Source of the DNA: UBA2421 sp964641895
GTDB lineage: Bacteria > Planctomycetota > Phycisphaerae > Tepidisphaerales > Tepidisphaeraceae
NCBI GenBank assembly: GCA_964641895.1
Contig: CAZXLA010000142.1
Coordinates: forward strand, 1 to 9,913
Reading direction: 5' to 3'
DNA length: 9,913 nucleotides
Under the pieces are notes generated by a model, which saw only the letters and a program-made list of their open reading frames with translations, was not told the DNA's origin and did no database searches. Positions 1-6,950 of this stretch are shown piece by piece. A program made the position numbers and the translations under genes. Every line of letters begins with the position of its first letter. Within the stretch, counting starts at the first letter, position 1.

Positions 1-2474
1 CCGGGACCGGCGACGTTCACCGGCTCTAGCGCGGTGTAGTCAAAGCCGCCCCGCAACACGAGCGATGCGCCGGTGTTTATCGTCGTCCCGCCGGCGATGG
101 CGCCCAAGGCGTTGTTGGCTGTGACGGCGACTTGGCCGACGAAGACCGTCAGCCCGCCGGCAAAATCATTGGCGCTGCTGGACAAAACAAGAGTGCCCGT
201 GCCCCCCGCGGAAGGGGAATTGTCCTTTTTCCAGTTGGAGGCACCCGTCACCTTGCCGGTGAACTCGAGTGACCTACCCGAATTGGCGGAAATATCGATG
301 AGGAACGTGGAATTCAATTGAAGTTCATTGCTGAGCGTGACCGCGACCGCGGGAGAGGAGCTATTGACCAGCGTCCCGTTGGCTGTGGCCTCGACAGGGA
401 AACTGACGATCCCCGAGCCGAGCGCTCCGGTTGCGTTGGGATTGATCCGGCCGGCAAGGATCTTCGTCGGGCCGTCGTAGGTGTTGGTTGCGGTCAGCGA
501 GAATGCGTTGGCTCCTGTCTTGAAAAATCCGCCCCCGGCCGTGCCGGCGATTACACCGGAAATAGTGCTGCTCGAAGACGCGTTGAATGTCCCCCCGCTC
601 GCACCGATAGTGACCCCGCGATTTGCGCTCGTAGTCACCCCGGCGTTGGTGCTGATCCCACCTCCGTTTAAGGTGATTGCGTCTGCGGTGAACGCCCCAG
701 GCACCGCACCAAAGATGGCGTCGGTGCCGCCCTGCCAGAGCCCACCAGTCACAACCAGTTTTGAAAACGTGAACGAGGTTGGTGTTACGATCCGCAGAGT
801 TCCCGGCCCGGCTTTAGTAAGGGTGTTGCCCGGGCCAGAAATGGTGCTGCTCGTAAGTGCCAGAATTGCGCCGGTAGAAGAAAGATCAAGAGTGCCGCCG
901 TTGGAACCGATGACAATTGGGCGGTTCGCTGTGATGAAAGCCAGCGCGCTTGCACTGGGATCGGTGTTGCGGAACGTGCCACCATCGAGCGTGATGGTGC
1001 CAGCACCCGCTCCGGTTCCACCAATCATCCCAGAAGTCCCAATTTGCAGCACGCCGCCCGTGACACTGATTTGACCTGTCACGGTGCTAGCTCCGCTCGT
1101 AAGTACAAGCGTGCCCGGACCGGTTTTATTATACCCGCCGGTTCCCTTCTGAATTCCGGCTACGGTCAACGTCGCGCTTGAGGCAACATCATAGGTTCCA
1201 CCTCCAGTATTGAACTGCGGATTCCGCGTCGACGCGAGCGTCATGGTGGAGGTAGCGCGCAGCGCGCCCCCCGCGAACGTCACCGCACCGTCTGTCGCGG
1301 CCCCCGGCGCCGTGCCGAGGTTGTTATCCGCGGCAATGCTGACCGTGCCGCCGTTGATCGTCGTGCTTCCGGTGTAGCTGTTGGTCGCGCTGAGTGCGAG
1401 CAGGCCCGTCCCGCTCTTTACGAGCTTTCCGGAGCCGGTGCTTTGCTGCAACGTGCCGCTGATGTTGGTGTTGCCCGAGCCGGTGACGGTCATCGTCTGG
1501 TTTTTCAGATCGAGCGTGGTCCCGCTGAGCGTGAGCGTTCCGCCGGCGCTGTCGGCGCTAACGGTGACATCGGCGTCGAGGAAGAAGTTGCCGCTGTAGG
1601 TGTTCGTGCCGCTGGTGTTGGTCGCTTTAACCGTCTTTAAGCCGGAGGAGCCGGCGCGGATGACGACCGTCGAGCCGATGGTTTGTCCGCCGGTGGGTTC
1701 GCTCAGGCTTAGCGTGGCGGTGTCAGTTCCGCTGATGTTGCCCACTCTGATGACGCTGCTCGCCGACGAGCCGACGGTCTGAAACTGAAGCGTGCCGGCG
1801 TTCACGAACGTGTCGCCCGTGTACGTGTTGGCCGCCTTGAAGATCACGTTGCTCGCCTGGTTGATGGCGATGCTGTTGTCGCCGGAGATCACGCCGTTGA
1901 ACGTCACGGTCTTGCCGTTGTTGCCGAAGATTCGCAACTGCGTGTTGCCGGGGTCGGCGAGCGTGACGGTGGAGCCGAATACTAAGTCGCCGTTGACGGG
2001 GTTGATCTCCGCCGACGAGCCTGCGACAGGATTGCCGTCGAGCGTGATGGCCATGTTGATCGTCTGCGTGCTGGTGGAGCTGTTCTCGATCTTGGGGTTG
2101 TTGGCTCCGGAATCGAACAGGGTGAGTGCGTTGCCGCTGAGCGTGAACGCGCCAGCGCCGGTGTCGAAGAAAATGCGGTAGCCGTTGTACGCGGTATCAC
2201 GGGATGGCGTGAGGCGCGTGGTGCCGGCGAAATGAATTTCATCGTTGCCGTCGGGCTGCGCCGGGCCCGAGCCGGTCCAGTTTGCGGCGTTGCTCCAGAG
2301 ATCGTCCAAACCGCCGCCGTTCCAGGTGTGGACGCTTTGGGCCGATGCGGAGTGCGAGAGCGCCAGAAGCGACACAGCAGCGGTCGCAGCCCAGACCGCA
2401 CCGCGAGCCGACGAACGAATTCGGCTTTGGTTAATCTGACGATTCATAGCGCGCACGAGACAACGAGTAGACAT
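1..2474 (-). CDS. Secreted autotransporter-associated beta-strand repeat protein, partial (C-terminus beyond window)
   Basis: The frame is open from the ATG at 2474 to the left edge, about 824 codons with no stop. The start is set by GGAGG seven bases upstream. Residues 1-45 form a signal peptide with a long basic n-region, a hydrophobic stretch at about 28-40 and a likely cleavage at ASA|QS. The mature part opens with TWNGGG and an ANW motif, common at the start of these proteins. It is then rich in Gly, Thr, Ser and Asn, with recurrent units of the autotransporter-associated beta-strand type: NTYTGDTFVNAGTLQF (about 216), LSATNSYTGSTTINGGT (about 360), GPGTLVL...VTGGVLQIG (452-479), GPGTLRI...VTGGLWQGG (556-583) and TNTYDGPTKILAGRI (about 662). 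Such repeats fold as a beta-helix passenger and are found in very large exported or surface proteins, including many without a classical autotransporter barrel. Whether this one ends in a barrel, a PEP-CTERM tag or another anchor cannot be seen. Substrate or adhesion role is unknown. The family call is secure; the biological role is not. Confidence 0.9.
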   Translation of the reverse strand, partial: MSTRCLVRAMNRQINQSRIRSSARGAVWAATAAVSLLALSHSASAQSVHTWNGGGLDDLWSNAANWTGSGPAQPDGNDEIHFAGTTRLTPSRDTAYNGYRIFFDTGAGAFTLSGNALTLFDSGANNPKIENSSTSTQTINMAITLDGNPVAGSSAEINPVNGDLVFGSTVTLADPGNTQLRIFGNNGKTVTFNGVISGDNSIAINQASNVIFKAANTYTGDTFVNAGTLQFQTVGSSASSVIRVGNISGTDTATLSLSEPTGGQTIGSTVVIRAGSSGLKTVKATNTSGTNTYSGNFFLDADVTVSADSAGGTLTLSGTTLDLKNQTMTVTGSGNTNISGTLQQSTGSGKLVKSGTGLLALSATNSYTGSTTINGGTVSIAADNNLGTAPGAATDGAVTFAGGALRATSTMTLASTRNPQFNTGGGTYDVASSATLTVAGIQKGTGGYNKTGPGTLVLTSGASTVTGQISVTGGVLQIGTSGMIGGTGAGAGTITLDGGTFRNTDPSASALAFITANRPIVIGSNGGTLDLSSTGAILALTSSTISGPGNTLTKAGPGTLRIVTPTSFTFSKLVVTGGLWQGGTDAIFGAVPGAFTADAITLNGGGISTNAGVTTSANRGVTIGASGGTFNASSSSTISGVIAGTAGGGFFKTGANAFSLTATNTYDGPTKILAGRINPNATGALGSGIVSFPVEATANGTLVNSSSPAVAVTLSNELQLNSTFLIDISANSGRSLEFTGKVTGASNWKKDNSPSAGGTGTLVLSSSANDFAGGLTVFVGQVAVTANNALGAIAGGTTINTGASLVLRGGFDYTALEPVNVAGP

Positions 2475-2481
2475 GGCAGTT

Positions 2482-2486
2482 CCTCC
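2482..2486 (-). promoter_or_regulatory. Shine-Dalgarno for the beta-strand repeat protein
   Basis: GGAGG lies seven bases before the ATG at 2474 and selects it over the in-frame ATG at 2447, which has no purine-rich site. The bases just upstream (about 2487-2505) read as a T-rich stretch in the transcript, which would keep the site unstructured. Confidence 0.75.
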
Positions 2487-2673
2487 CGAAAACAAAAATA
2501 AACAACCACCGAGATGATTGAAGCAATCGGCCGCGTTCACTTTAGTTGCGCGGGTTCATTGCCCTTAGCGGCTCGACGGGCGAGGGATGCGTCAGGGCTT
2601 TGTCCTCGCATTTACAACAGATAGATAGTGTCCGAGATTTCCCGGTCGATGTCCATCGGGCGACCGTCCACGG

Positions 2674-2702
2674 CCCACGACTTACGGGTAGCTTACCGTG
2701 GG
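2674..2702. repeat. Small nested inverted repeat in the repeat-protein leader region
   Basis: CCCAC (2674-2678) pairs with GTGGG (2698-2702), and directly inside the right arm GGTA-GCT-TACC (2687-2697) forms a second short stem. It lies about 200 bases upstream of the repeat-protein start. It is not followed by a T-tract on either strand, so it is not an intrinsic terminator. It could be an operator, part of a structured leader, or chance. Confidence 0.35.
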
Positions 2703-2886
2703 ATGACCCTTAACAGAAGCAAAATCCCGGCCCAAGTGATGATCAACCTAGGCCATCGCACGGGCGGCGCACCTAATGATGGCGGACCTTAGTTTTGGAT
2801 GTTTGATCGCCGCCGTCGTGGTAGTCATTGTCTGTACAATCGCGAAGCGATGACGAAGCGGCAGGGGAAAGTAGGTGCGTAGGCCC

Positions 2887-2925
2887 AACAAAAAACCGCA
2901 GAAACCTTAATGATTTCTGCGGTTT
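2887..2925 (-). terminator. Rho-independent terminator of tRNA-Phe
   Basis: On the minus strand a perfect 12-base stem, AAACCGCAGAAA with TTTCTGCGGTTT, encloses a 9-base loop. The stem ends in a run of six T (2895-2890). It begins about ten bases past the tRNA 3' end, so it would terminate the tRNA transcript before the repeat-protein gene on the same strand. Confidence 0.9.
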
Positions 2926-2934
2926 CCAGCTAAA

Positions 2935-3007
2935 TGGGCAGAGCCGGGATCGAACCGGCGACACATGGATTTTCAGTCCATTGCTCTACCAGCTGAGCTA
3001 TCTGCCC
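2935..3007 (-). tRNA. tRNA-Phe (anticodon GAA)
   Basis: The 73-base minus-strand sequence folds as a complete cloverleaf. The acceptor stem is GGGCAGA/TCTGCCC with discriminator A. The D arm is GCTC-AGCTGGTA-GAGC, the anticodon arm ATGGA-CTGAAAA-TCCAT, the variable loop GTGTC, and the T arm GCCGG-TTCGATC-CCGGC. The anticodon loop places GAA at positions 34-36, which reads UUC and UUU. The terminal CCA is not encoded (the bases after the discriminator are TTT), so it must be added by a nucleotidyltransferase. The gene has its own candidate promoter and a strong terminator, so it looks like a single-tRNA unit. Confidence 0.97.
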
Positions 3008-3027
3008 GGTAGGCAAACGAGCGAAAG

Positions 3028-3055
3028 AACATACGGCGTTTGCGCTGGATTGCAA
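3028..3055 (-). promoter_or_regulatory. Candidate sigma-70 promoter for tRNA-Phe
   Basis: On the minus strand TTGCAA (3055-3050) and TATGTT (3033-3028) are 16 bases apart. Each matches the sigma-70 consensus at four of six positions. The expected start of transcription would be about 14 bases upstream of the mature tRNA 5' end. This is a sequence match only. Confidence 0.4.
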
Positions 3056-3089
3056 GTGAAGGCATTGGATTCAGCCGTGAAAACGCGTT

Positions 3090-4028
3090 CTATGCCACGG
3101 TCGCGAGGTGGGGCGGGAGGTAGTCGGGGATGCACCGTTCCGGGAAATACTTACTATGCATGCCGCGCCGCCGGCTAAGGGTGTAAATCTCGAGCGCAGG
3201 TTCAAAAACCTTCGCCCAGGCGGAAAGAATCGACGCTGTTTTCAGCACCCGGCGGCAGCGCGAAAGCATCAGACAGTTGAACAGCGCATCGCGGCCGAGC
3301 GAGTATCCGTCGGCGGCGAGGTCTTTATGCACAGGGCGGTCGTCGGTCGACCGGCGGTGATCAGGGAGGGCCATAACCCGCCGGCCGAATCGCTGCAGGC
3401 ACGCGTCGAGAAATGCCTGCTCATCGGTTGCCACGAACAACTGCGAGCCGGCAGGCATATGCGCAAGCTCGAGTTCGATTGCGCGGAGCATCCGAAGAGG
3501 CGAAACCCGATCGGCTTCGCCGGTTTTGTCGGTGCCGCGGAAATGTACGCCGAGGGCTGGCATCGTTCCGAGCAGATCGCGCGCGAATACATCAAACTCA
3601 GCCAGCACTTCGGCACGAAAGCGATAATGCCGAAACAACATATCCCGAGCGGTTTCGATTTGCAGGCTGCCGTCGTAGTGCCGCGGAAGCTTAAGGTCGT
3701 TGATATCGCCCACGCGATGCCAGAGGGCGGGTTTGAGTGGCACTTCCGGTTCGACAGGTTCAAAGAAATAGCCAAGGAAGTCCGGGCCGCGCGAAGGTGT
3801 GACATATTGCGGACTGGTCAGCCGAATCTGAACGCGCTTGTCCTGCTCTTCGGCGTATTGAAGAATCTCCAGGATCCATGCCATCTGCGCAAAGAAGCCC
3901 AGCCACCGCGCGTGGAGGTCAACAGCAAAGCATCGAGCTCGTGCCTGCGCGACCTCACGTCGGGCTTTTCGAAACGGCTCAAGATGGTGGTGCAAACGAC
4001 GGCGCCACGACTTCGGCAAGACTCGCAT
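3090..4028 (-). CDS. NodZ/fucosyltransferase-like glycosyltransferase
   Basis: This 312-residue protein has the hallmarks of the NodZ / alpha-1,6-fucosyltransferase-like clan (GT-B fold). An N-terminal FAQMAWILEILQYAEE segment (47-61) sits where these enzymes carry their first Rossmann helix. The donor-binding peptide is GVHFRGTDK (160-168), with the conserved His-x-Arg. It is followed by LFVATDEQ (197-204), DALFNCLMLSRC (247-258) and KTASILSAWAKVF (263-275), the usual C-terminal block. Family members transfer a sugar, classically fucose from GDP-fucose, to a glycan or lipid acceptor; donor and acceptor here are unknown. There is no signal peptide or membrane segment, so it is probably cytoplasmic. 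The first 35 residues are very basic (RRRLHHH), perhaps for membrane contact. The start has AGGAG eight bases upstream. No sugar-nucleotide or polysaccharide genes adjoin it. A long plus-strand frame over the same bases is a shadow. The clan is fairly sure; the sugar is not. Confidence 0.75.
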   Translation of the reverse strand: MRVLPKSWRRRLHHHLEPFRKARREVAQARARCFAVDLHARWLGFFAQMAWILEILQYAEEQDKRVQIRLTSPQYVTPSRGPDFLGYFFEPVEPEVPLKPALWHRVGDINDLKLPRHYDGSLQIETARDMLFRHYRFRAEVLAEFDVFARDLLGTMPALGVHFRGTDKTGEADRVSPLRMLRAIELELAHMPAGSQLFVATDEQAFLDACLQRFGRRVMALPDHRRSTDDRPVHKDLAADGYSLGRDALFNCLMLSRCRRVLKTASILSAWAKVFEPALEIYTLSRRRGMHSKYFPERCIPDYLPPHLATVA

Positions 4029-4036
4029 ATAAACAG

Positions 4037-4041
4037 CTCCT
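4037..4041 (-). promoter_or_regulatory. Shine-Dalgarno for the glycosyltransferase
   Basis: AGGAG lies eight bases before the ATG at 4028 and supports both the strand and the start of this gene against the long opposite-strand frame. Confidence 0.65.
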
Positions 4042-4242
4042 CGCAGCGCGGCGATCCATCCGTCACGGCATTCTTCAACACGACAAAGATTAATCGTGCG
4101 ATTTCAATGCACCCTTTTGGAAGAGGCGTCGCGAAAATGATTATCAGTCGTTTCTGAAAGGGTGATGAGTATCGGCGCGCGACGATGTTATCTCTGATTG
4201 GCCTGGCGCGATGCGATTCGGGATGTCACTGAAGCAAGCTGG

Positions 4243-5679
4243 CTACTGCGGGGCTTCGATCTTGATGGTCTGCGTCGTGGCGTCGGGCTTGAGCACAACC
4301 AGCACAATCGGTTCTTTCGGCTTATCTTTCCGTAACGCTTTGTAAGCGGCTTCAAACTGGTCGAGGTTTTTCACCTCAGTTCCGTTAAGCGCCGTGATGA
4401 TGTCGCCGATTTCCAGGCGAGCGGCTGCGGCGGCGCCTTCGCGCTTCAATATTGCGACGACCACTCCCTTGAAATCAGCCGCTTGCTTGCGGGCGTAGGT
4501 GTCTTCGAACGACACATCGCGCGCGCTGAAGCCCAGATCTTCCGCCCAAAAGCGGCGAAGCTCCCGTTGATTTTTCGGTCGTTCTTCCAGCTTGATTTTT
4601 ACATCCTGAAGCGGCTTATCCTTCTCGGTGAAAATCGAGAGCGTGATCTCCGTGCCGATGGGCAGCTTGCGCAGGTTGCGACCGAGAATCACCGGCAGCT
4701 CTTCGGGATTATCACCCCGTTCGAGGGGTTGGCCGTTGAGCTTGACGATTTTCTGGCCCACTTTCAGGCCGGCCCGGTCGGCGGGGCTGTCTTTGATGAC
4801 ATCGCCAATTTCAATGGCCGGCTGGTTCTGCAGGCCAAAGGCTTCGGAAACGTCCTTCTCCAACCCGGTAAGCTGCGGCGTGCCGATCCACGGCAGCTTG
4901 ATGGGCTGCTGCGGGGTCGGGGGAGTTTTCAAGCTCAGTTCGAAATCCTTCGTCGGAACGAACAGGCAAGGCGACACGTTGACTGCGGCCAACGTGTTGA
5001 TGGCCTGATTACGTCGGTCGCTGGACGTGTGCAAAAACGGCTGTTGCGGCATTTGCCCCATCACCAGGCCGATGGCTTTTCCATCGGCGTTGAACACCGC
5101 CGCACCGATCGCTCCCACGCCGCCGTCGGTTACGAGCCACGCCGGCTGTTCGCCGCGCAGTTTTGCGCCGATGATGCCTTGCTGAAAGTACGTGCCGTAG
5201 CCGGCATCTTTGGGCAGCATGCCGATCGAAGCCACGCGGTCGCCCATGGCAATCGGCAGGTCTTCGAACGTGACGGCGGCCCAGGTTCGGCCGGTTTCCT
5301 TGGGCTTGACGAACGCAAGTTGCGTGCGTTCATCGCGACCCTGAAAGACCGCGTCCAGCTCGATTTCATCGCGGTCCTTGGCAGGCACAATGATCTTGAA
5401 ATCGACCATCTGCATATCCGGAATGCCCGGGCCGACCGCGCTGAGCGGGACGGCGATCAGGCCGTCGTCGCGCACGACAATGCCGGTGGTGACGAACTCG
5501 ATTCGCCCGAATTCATAAGCCCAGGTGTACTGCACCGCGTACATCGAAGGCGCAACTTTGTCGTGAAGACTCTTCGCATACGTTGAAGATGGCTCTTCGC
5601 CGTGAGCGACCGGCGAAATGGTGCCCAGCGCGGTGGCCAACGCGATAGCGGTGATAATGGTCTTGATCGATCGTGTCAT
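4243..5679 (-). CDS. Secreted HtrA-like pseudoprotease with two PDZ domains
   Basis: This 478-residue protein has a Sec signal peptide (1-27, cleavage near AHG|EEP), a degenerate trypsin-like domain (about 35-245) and two PDZ domains (about 262-355, with SPADRAGLKVGQKIVKLNG, and about 381-470, with ARLEIGDIITALNG). It lines up with the product of the gene just upstream, but the catalytic residues appear lost. The His block GIVVRDDGLIAVPLSAV (66-82) has no His. The Asp position reads ERTQLAFVK, with Gln where HtrA has Asp. The GNSGGP block reads GAIGAAVF, with Ile191 in place of Ser. The fold landmarks are kept, including DGKAIGLV after the Ser block. Known HtrA proteins use this Ser-His-Asp triad, so I infer a non-proteolytic binding or regulatory role outside the cytoplasm. 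Its ATG overlaps the upstream stop (ATGA) and has no strong ribosome site of its own, which suggests translational coupling. A catalytically active protein would require the alignment to be wrong. Confidence 0.88.
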   Translation of the reverse strand: MTRSIKTIITAIALATALGTISPVAHGEEPSSTYAKSLHDKVAPSMYAVQYTWAYEFGRIEFVTTGIVVRDDGLIAVPLSAVGPGIPDMQMVDFKIIVPAKDRDEIELDAVFQGRDERTQLAFVKPKETGRTWAAVTFEDLPIAMGDRVASIGMLPKDAGYGTYFQQGIIGAKLRGEQPAWLVTDGGVGAIGAAVFNADGKAIGLVMGQMPQQPFLHTSSDRRNQAINTLAAVNVSPCLFVPTKDFELSLKTPPTPQQPIKLPWIGTPQLTGLEKDVSEAFGLQNQPAIEIGDVIKDSPADRAGLKVGQKIVKLNGQPLERGDNPEELPVILGRNLRKLPIGTEITLSIFTEKDKPLQDVKIKLEERPKNQRELRRFWAEDLGFSARDVSFEDTYARKQAADFKGVVVAILKREGAAAAARLEIGDIITALNGTEVKNLDQFEAAYKALRKDKPKEPIVLVVLKPDATTQTIKIEAPQ

Positions 5680-6797
5680 TTGTTGTCGTCCGTTGTTGAT
5701 TCGAAGGTTACTTTCAGCACCACGGTGCGCCGCGATCGGCCGCTTTGCACGCCCAACACGACGCGGCTTTCTTTTTTCTTGACCGATTCGTCGTAAAGCG
5801 AAGCGAACTTGTCGAGGTCGATCACGTCGGCGCCGTTCACGCTGCGAATGACATCGCCGCCGTTCAAATCGGCTTTTGCGGCGGGGAAGCCGGGGTTGAG
5901 AGTCGTGGCGACGACACCCTTGTCATCGTCCAGGTTTCCTTCACTGGCGTACTGCCGGGTGATATCGCGGACGCTCATGCCCCAGATCTTAAACTCGCGC
6001 TCCTCGCCGACCGCGCCTTCCAGCTTTTCCGTCACCGCCTTTACCTCGACAGTTTCTTTCCCGCGGCGGAGCGTGAGGGTGATGGTGTTGCCGATCGGCA
6101 GTTGGGCGATGCGCTTGCGCGACGGTGCCAGCTCTTCGGGAAAGCGGACATTGGTCGGTTGGCCATCGATCGCCAGCAGAATGTCCTGCGTCTTCACGCC
6201 CGCTTTGGCCGCTGGGGAACCTTTGGCGACCGAGTCGACCAGCACGCCCTGATTGATGTCGAGTGCATAAAAGCTTTCGAGGTCTTGCAGCGGCTTGAGT
6301 TCCAGACCCAGATCGCTGCGCGTGACGTGGCCTTTCTTGCCGTCTTTCGCCGAAGAAAGAATTTGCGCGATCACTTCTTTGGCGGTGTCGATCGGAACTG
6401 CGAAGTTGAGATTCTGCGCCCCGCCGCGGGTGTTGATACCGACGACTTTGCCGTCAAGGTCCACCAGTGGCCCGCCGGAATTGCCGGGATTGATGGGGGT
6501 ATCCATCTGAATCCAGTTATCGAANNNNNNNNNNNNNNNNNNNNNNNNNNNNNNNNNNNNNNNNNNNNNNNNNNNNNNNNNNNNNNNNNNNNNNNNNNNN
6601 NNNNNNNNNNNNNNNNNNNNNNNNTCGCGATAAATTTCCTGCGCCACATCCAGCCGCACGACCGCGGGGAAAATCATTTGCGTGACATCGATCACTCGCT
6701 GCGGCGTTGCGGAGGGAAACGGTTCGGGCTTGGTGGGTGCGGCACAGCCCGCAGTCAAAATTGCTGCCGCGACGATCGAAGCCACGTATTTGAGCAT
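5676..6797 (-). CDS. HtrA/Deg-family serine protease, lipoprotein, two PDZ domains (sequence gap inside)
   Basis: I place the start at the ATG at 6797 (373 residues with the N run counted as 100 bases). It gives a compact lipoprotein signal, MLKYVASIVAAAILTAGC, with lipidation at Cys18, and AGAAGGA lies ten bases upstream. The longer GTG start at 6824 adds nine residues and has no well-spaced ribosome site. The trypsin-like domain begins at FPAVVRLDV, is cut by the gap, and resumes at FDNWIQMDTPINPGNSGGPL, the canonical HtrA active-site serine block. NLNFAVPID and two PDZ domains follow (about 163-255, with GSPAAKAGVKTQDILLAIDG, and about 271-365). HtrA proteases degrade or refold damaged envelope proteins and are gated by their PDZ domains. 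The catalytic His and Asp fall in the missing sequence and cannot be checked. There is no Asp directly after the lipid Cys, so outer-membrane sorting is possible, if proteobacterial rules apply. It is the first gene of a two-gene operon with its degenerate paralogue. Confidence 0.9.
   Translation of the reverse strand: MLKYVASIVAAAILTAGCAAPTKPEPFPSATPQRVIDVTQMIFPAVVRLDVAQEIYRXXXXXXXXXXXXXXXXXXXXXXXXXXXXXXXXXXFDNWIQMDTPINPGNSGGPLVDLDGKVVGINTRGGAQNLNFAVPIDTAKEVIAQILSSAKDGKKGHVTRSDLGLELKPLQDLESFYALDINQGVLVDSVAKGSPAAKAGVKTQDILLAIDGQPTNVRFPEELAPSRKRIAQLPIGNTITLTLRRGKETVEVKAVTEKLEGAVGEEREFKIWGMSVRDITRQYASEGNLDDDKGVVATTLNPGFPAAKADLNGGDVIRSVNGADVIDLDKFASLYDESVKKKESRVVLGVQSGRSRRTVVLKVTFESTTDDNK
6525..6624. 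other. Assembly gap (100 N) inside the HtrA protease gene
   Basis: Exactly 100 unresolved bases are a common scaffolding placeholder for a gap of unknown length. The same interval in the paralogue at 4243-5679, from the start of the protease domain to the serine block, spans about 145 residues. Here it is only about 60 with the placeholder. The true gap is therefore probably some 250-350 bases. The flanking codons happen to stay in frame. Confidence 0.9.
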
Positions 6798-6950
6798 GTT
6801 GCCGGAATCCTTCTGAATAACCACCCACCTTGTGGATGCTGAGGGGATAACATGCGCGATTCCTGTTGAAGTCGCAACGCCCGGTTTGTGCCAATCGCCG
6901 TCGCCCGATAGCTTCGCGGCGGGGAGTCATCCTTTTAATTGAGACATTTC
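6798..6950. promoter_or_regulatory. Divergent intergenic region between the HtrA operon and the RdgC-like gene
   Basis: This 153-base stretch must carry the start signals of both the minus-strand protease operon and the plus-strand RdgC-like gene. Only weak -35/-10 candidates are visible, for example TTGCGA then CATGTT 17 bases later on the minus strand. I do not assign a promoter. No clear operator palindrome was found. Confidence 0.4.
6808..6814 (-). promoter_or_regulatory. Shine-Dalgarno deciding the HtrA protease start
   Basis: AGAAGGA lies ten bases before the ATG at 6797, slightly long but usable. It favours the ATG over the upstream GTG at 6824, whose only purine run (AGGTGG) directly abuts the start codon. 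Confidence 0.5.

Larger units (their letters stand above)
2475..2886. other. Intergenic stretch without a supported gene
   Basis: About 410 bases separate the repeat-protein start from the tRNA-Phe terminator. No reading frame here has a ribosome site or recognisable product. The stretch should hold the promoter and leader of the repeat-protein gene, but I find no convincing -35/-10 pair. The visible structure is an inverted repeat at 2674-2702 and a weaker hairpin around 2581-2609 (CGAGG pairing with CCTCG). No known riboswitch consensus was recognised. Confidence 0.6.

Noticed and set aside
1982..2401. A minus-strand 139-residue frame and several plus-strand frames in 1-2474
   Set aside because: They are alternative frames of the beta-strand repeat gene, whose own frame is open across the whole stretch with a signal peptide and ribosome site.
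2612..2656. Minus-strand 14-codon frame MDIDREISDTIYLL ending in TAA, looking like a leader peptide or a leftover gene end
   Set aside because: The composition looks protein-like, but there is no good ribosome site, the frame is closed by a stop about 20 codons upstream of the ATG, and nothing links it to a known family.
2475..2886. Possible riboswitch in the repeat-protein leader
   Set aside because: Short stems exist, but no conserved core of a known riboswitch class could be matched.
2773..2964. Minus-strand 63-residue frame overlapping the tRNA
   Set aside because: It starts inside the tRNA-Phe gene and crosses its terminator, so it cannot be a real gene.
3108..4157. A 349-residue plus-strand open frame covering the glycosyltransferase gene
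   Set aside because: It is antisense to a gene with clear family motifs and a ribosome site. Its translation matches nothing recognisable and is a shadow of GC-rich codon use.
4483..5586. A 367-residue plus-strand open frame opposite the pseudoprotease
   Set aside because: Shadow frame; the minus strand carries a signal peptide and two PDZ domains.
5745..6842. A 365-residue plus-strand open frame opposite the HtrA protease
   Set aside because: It runs through the N gap and lies antisense to the GNSGGP and PDZ coding sequence.
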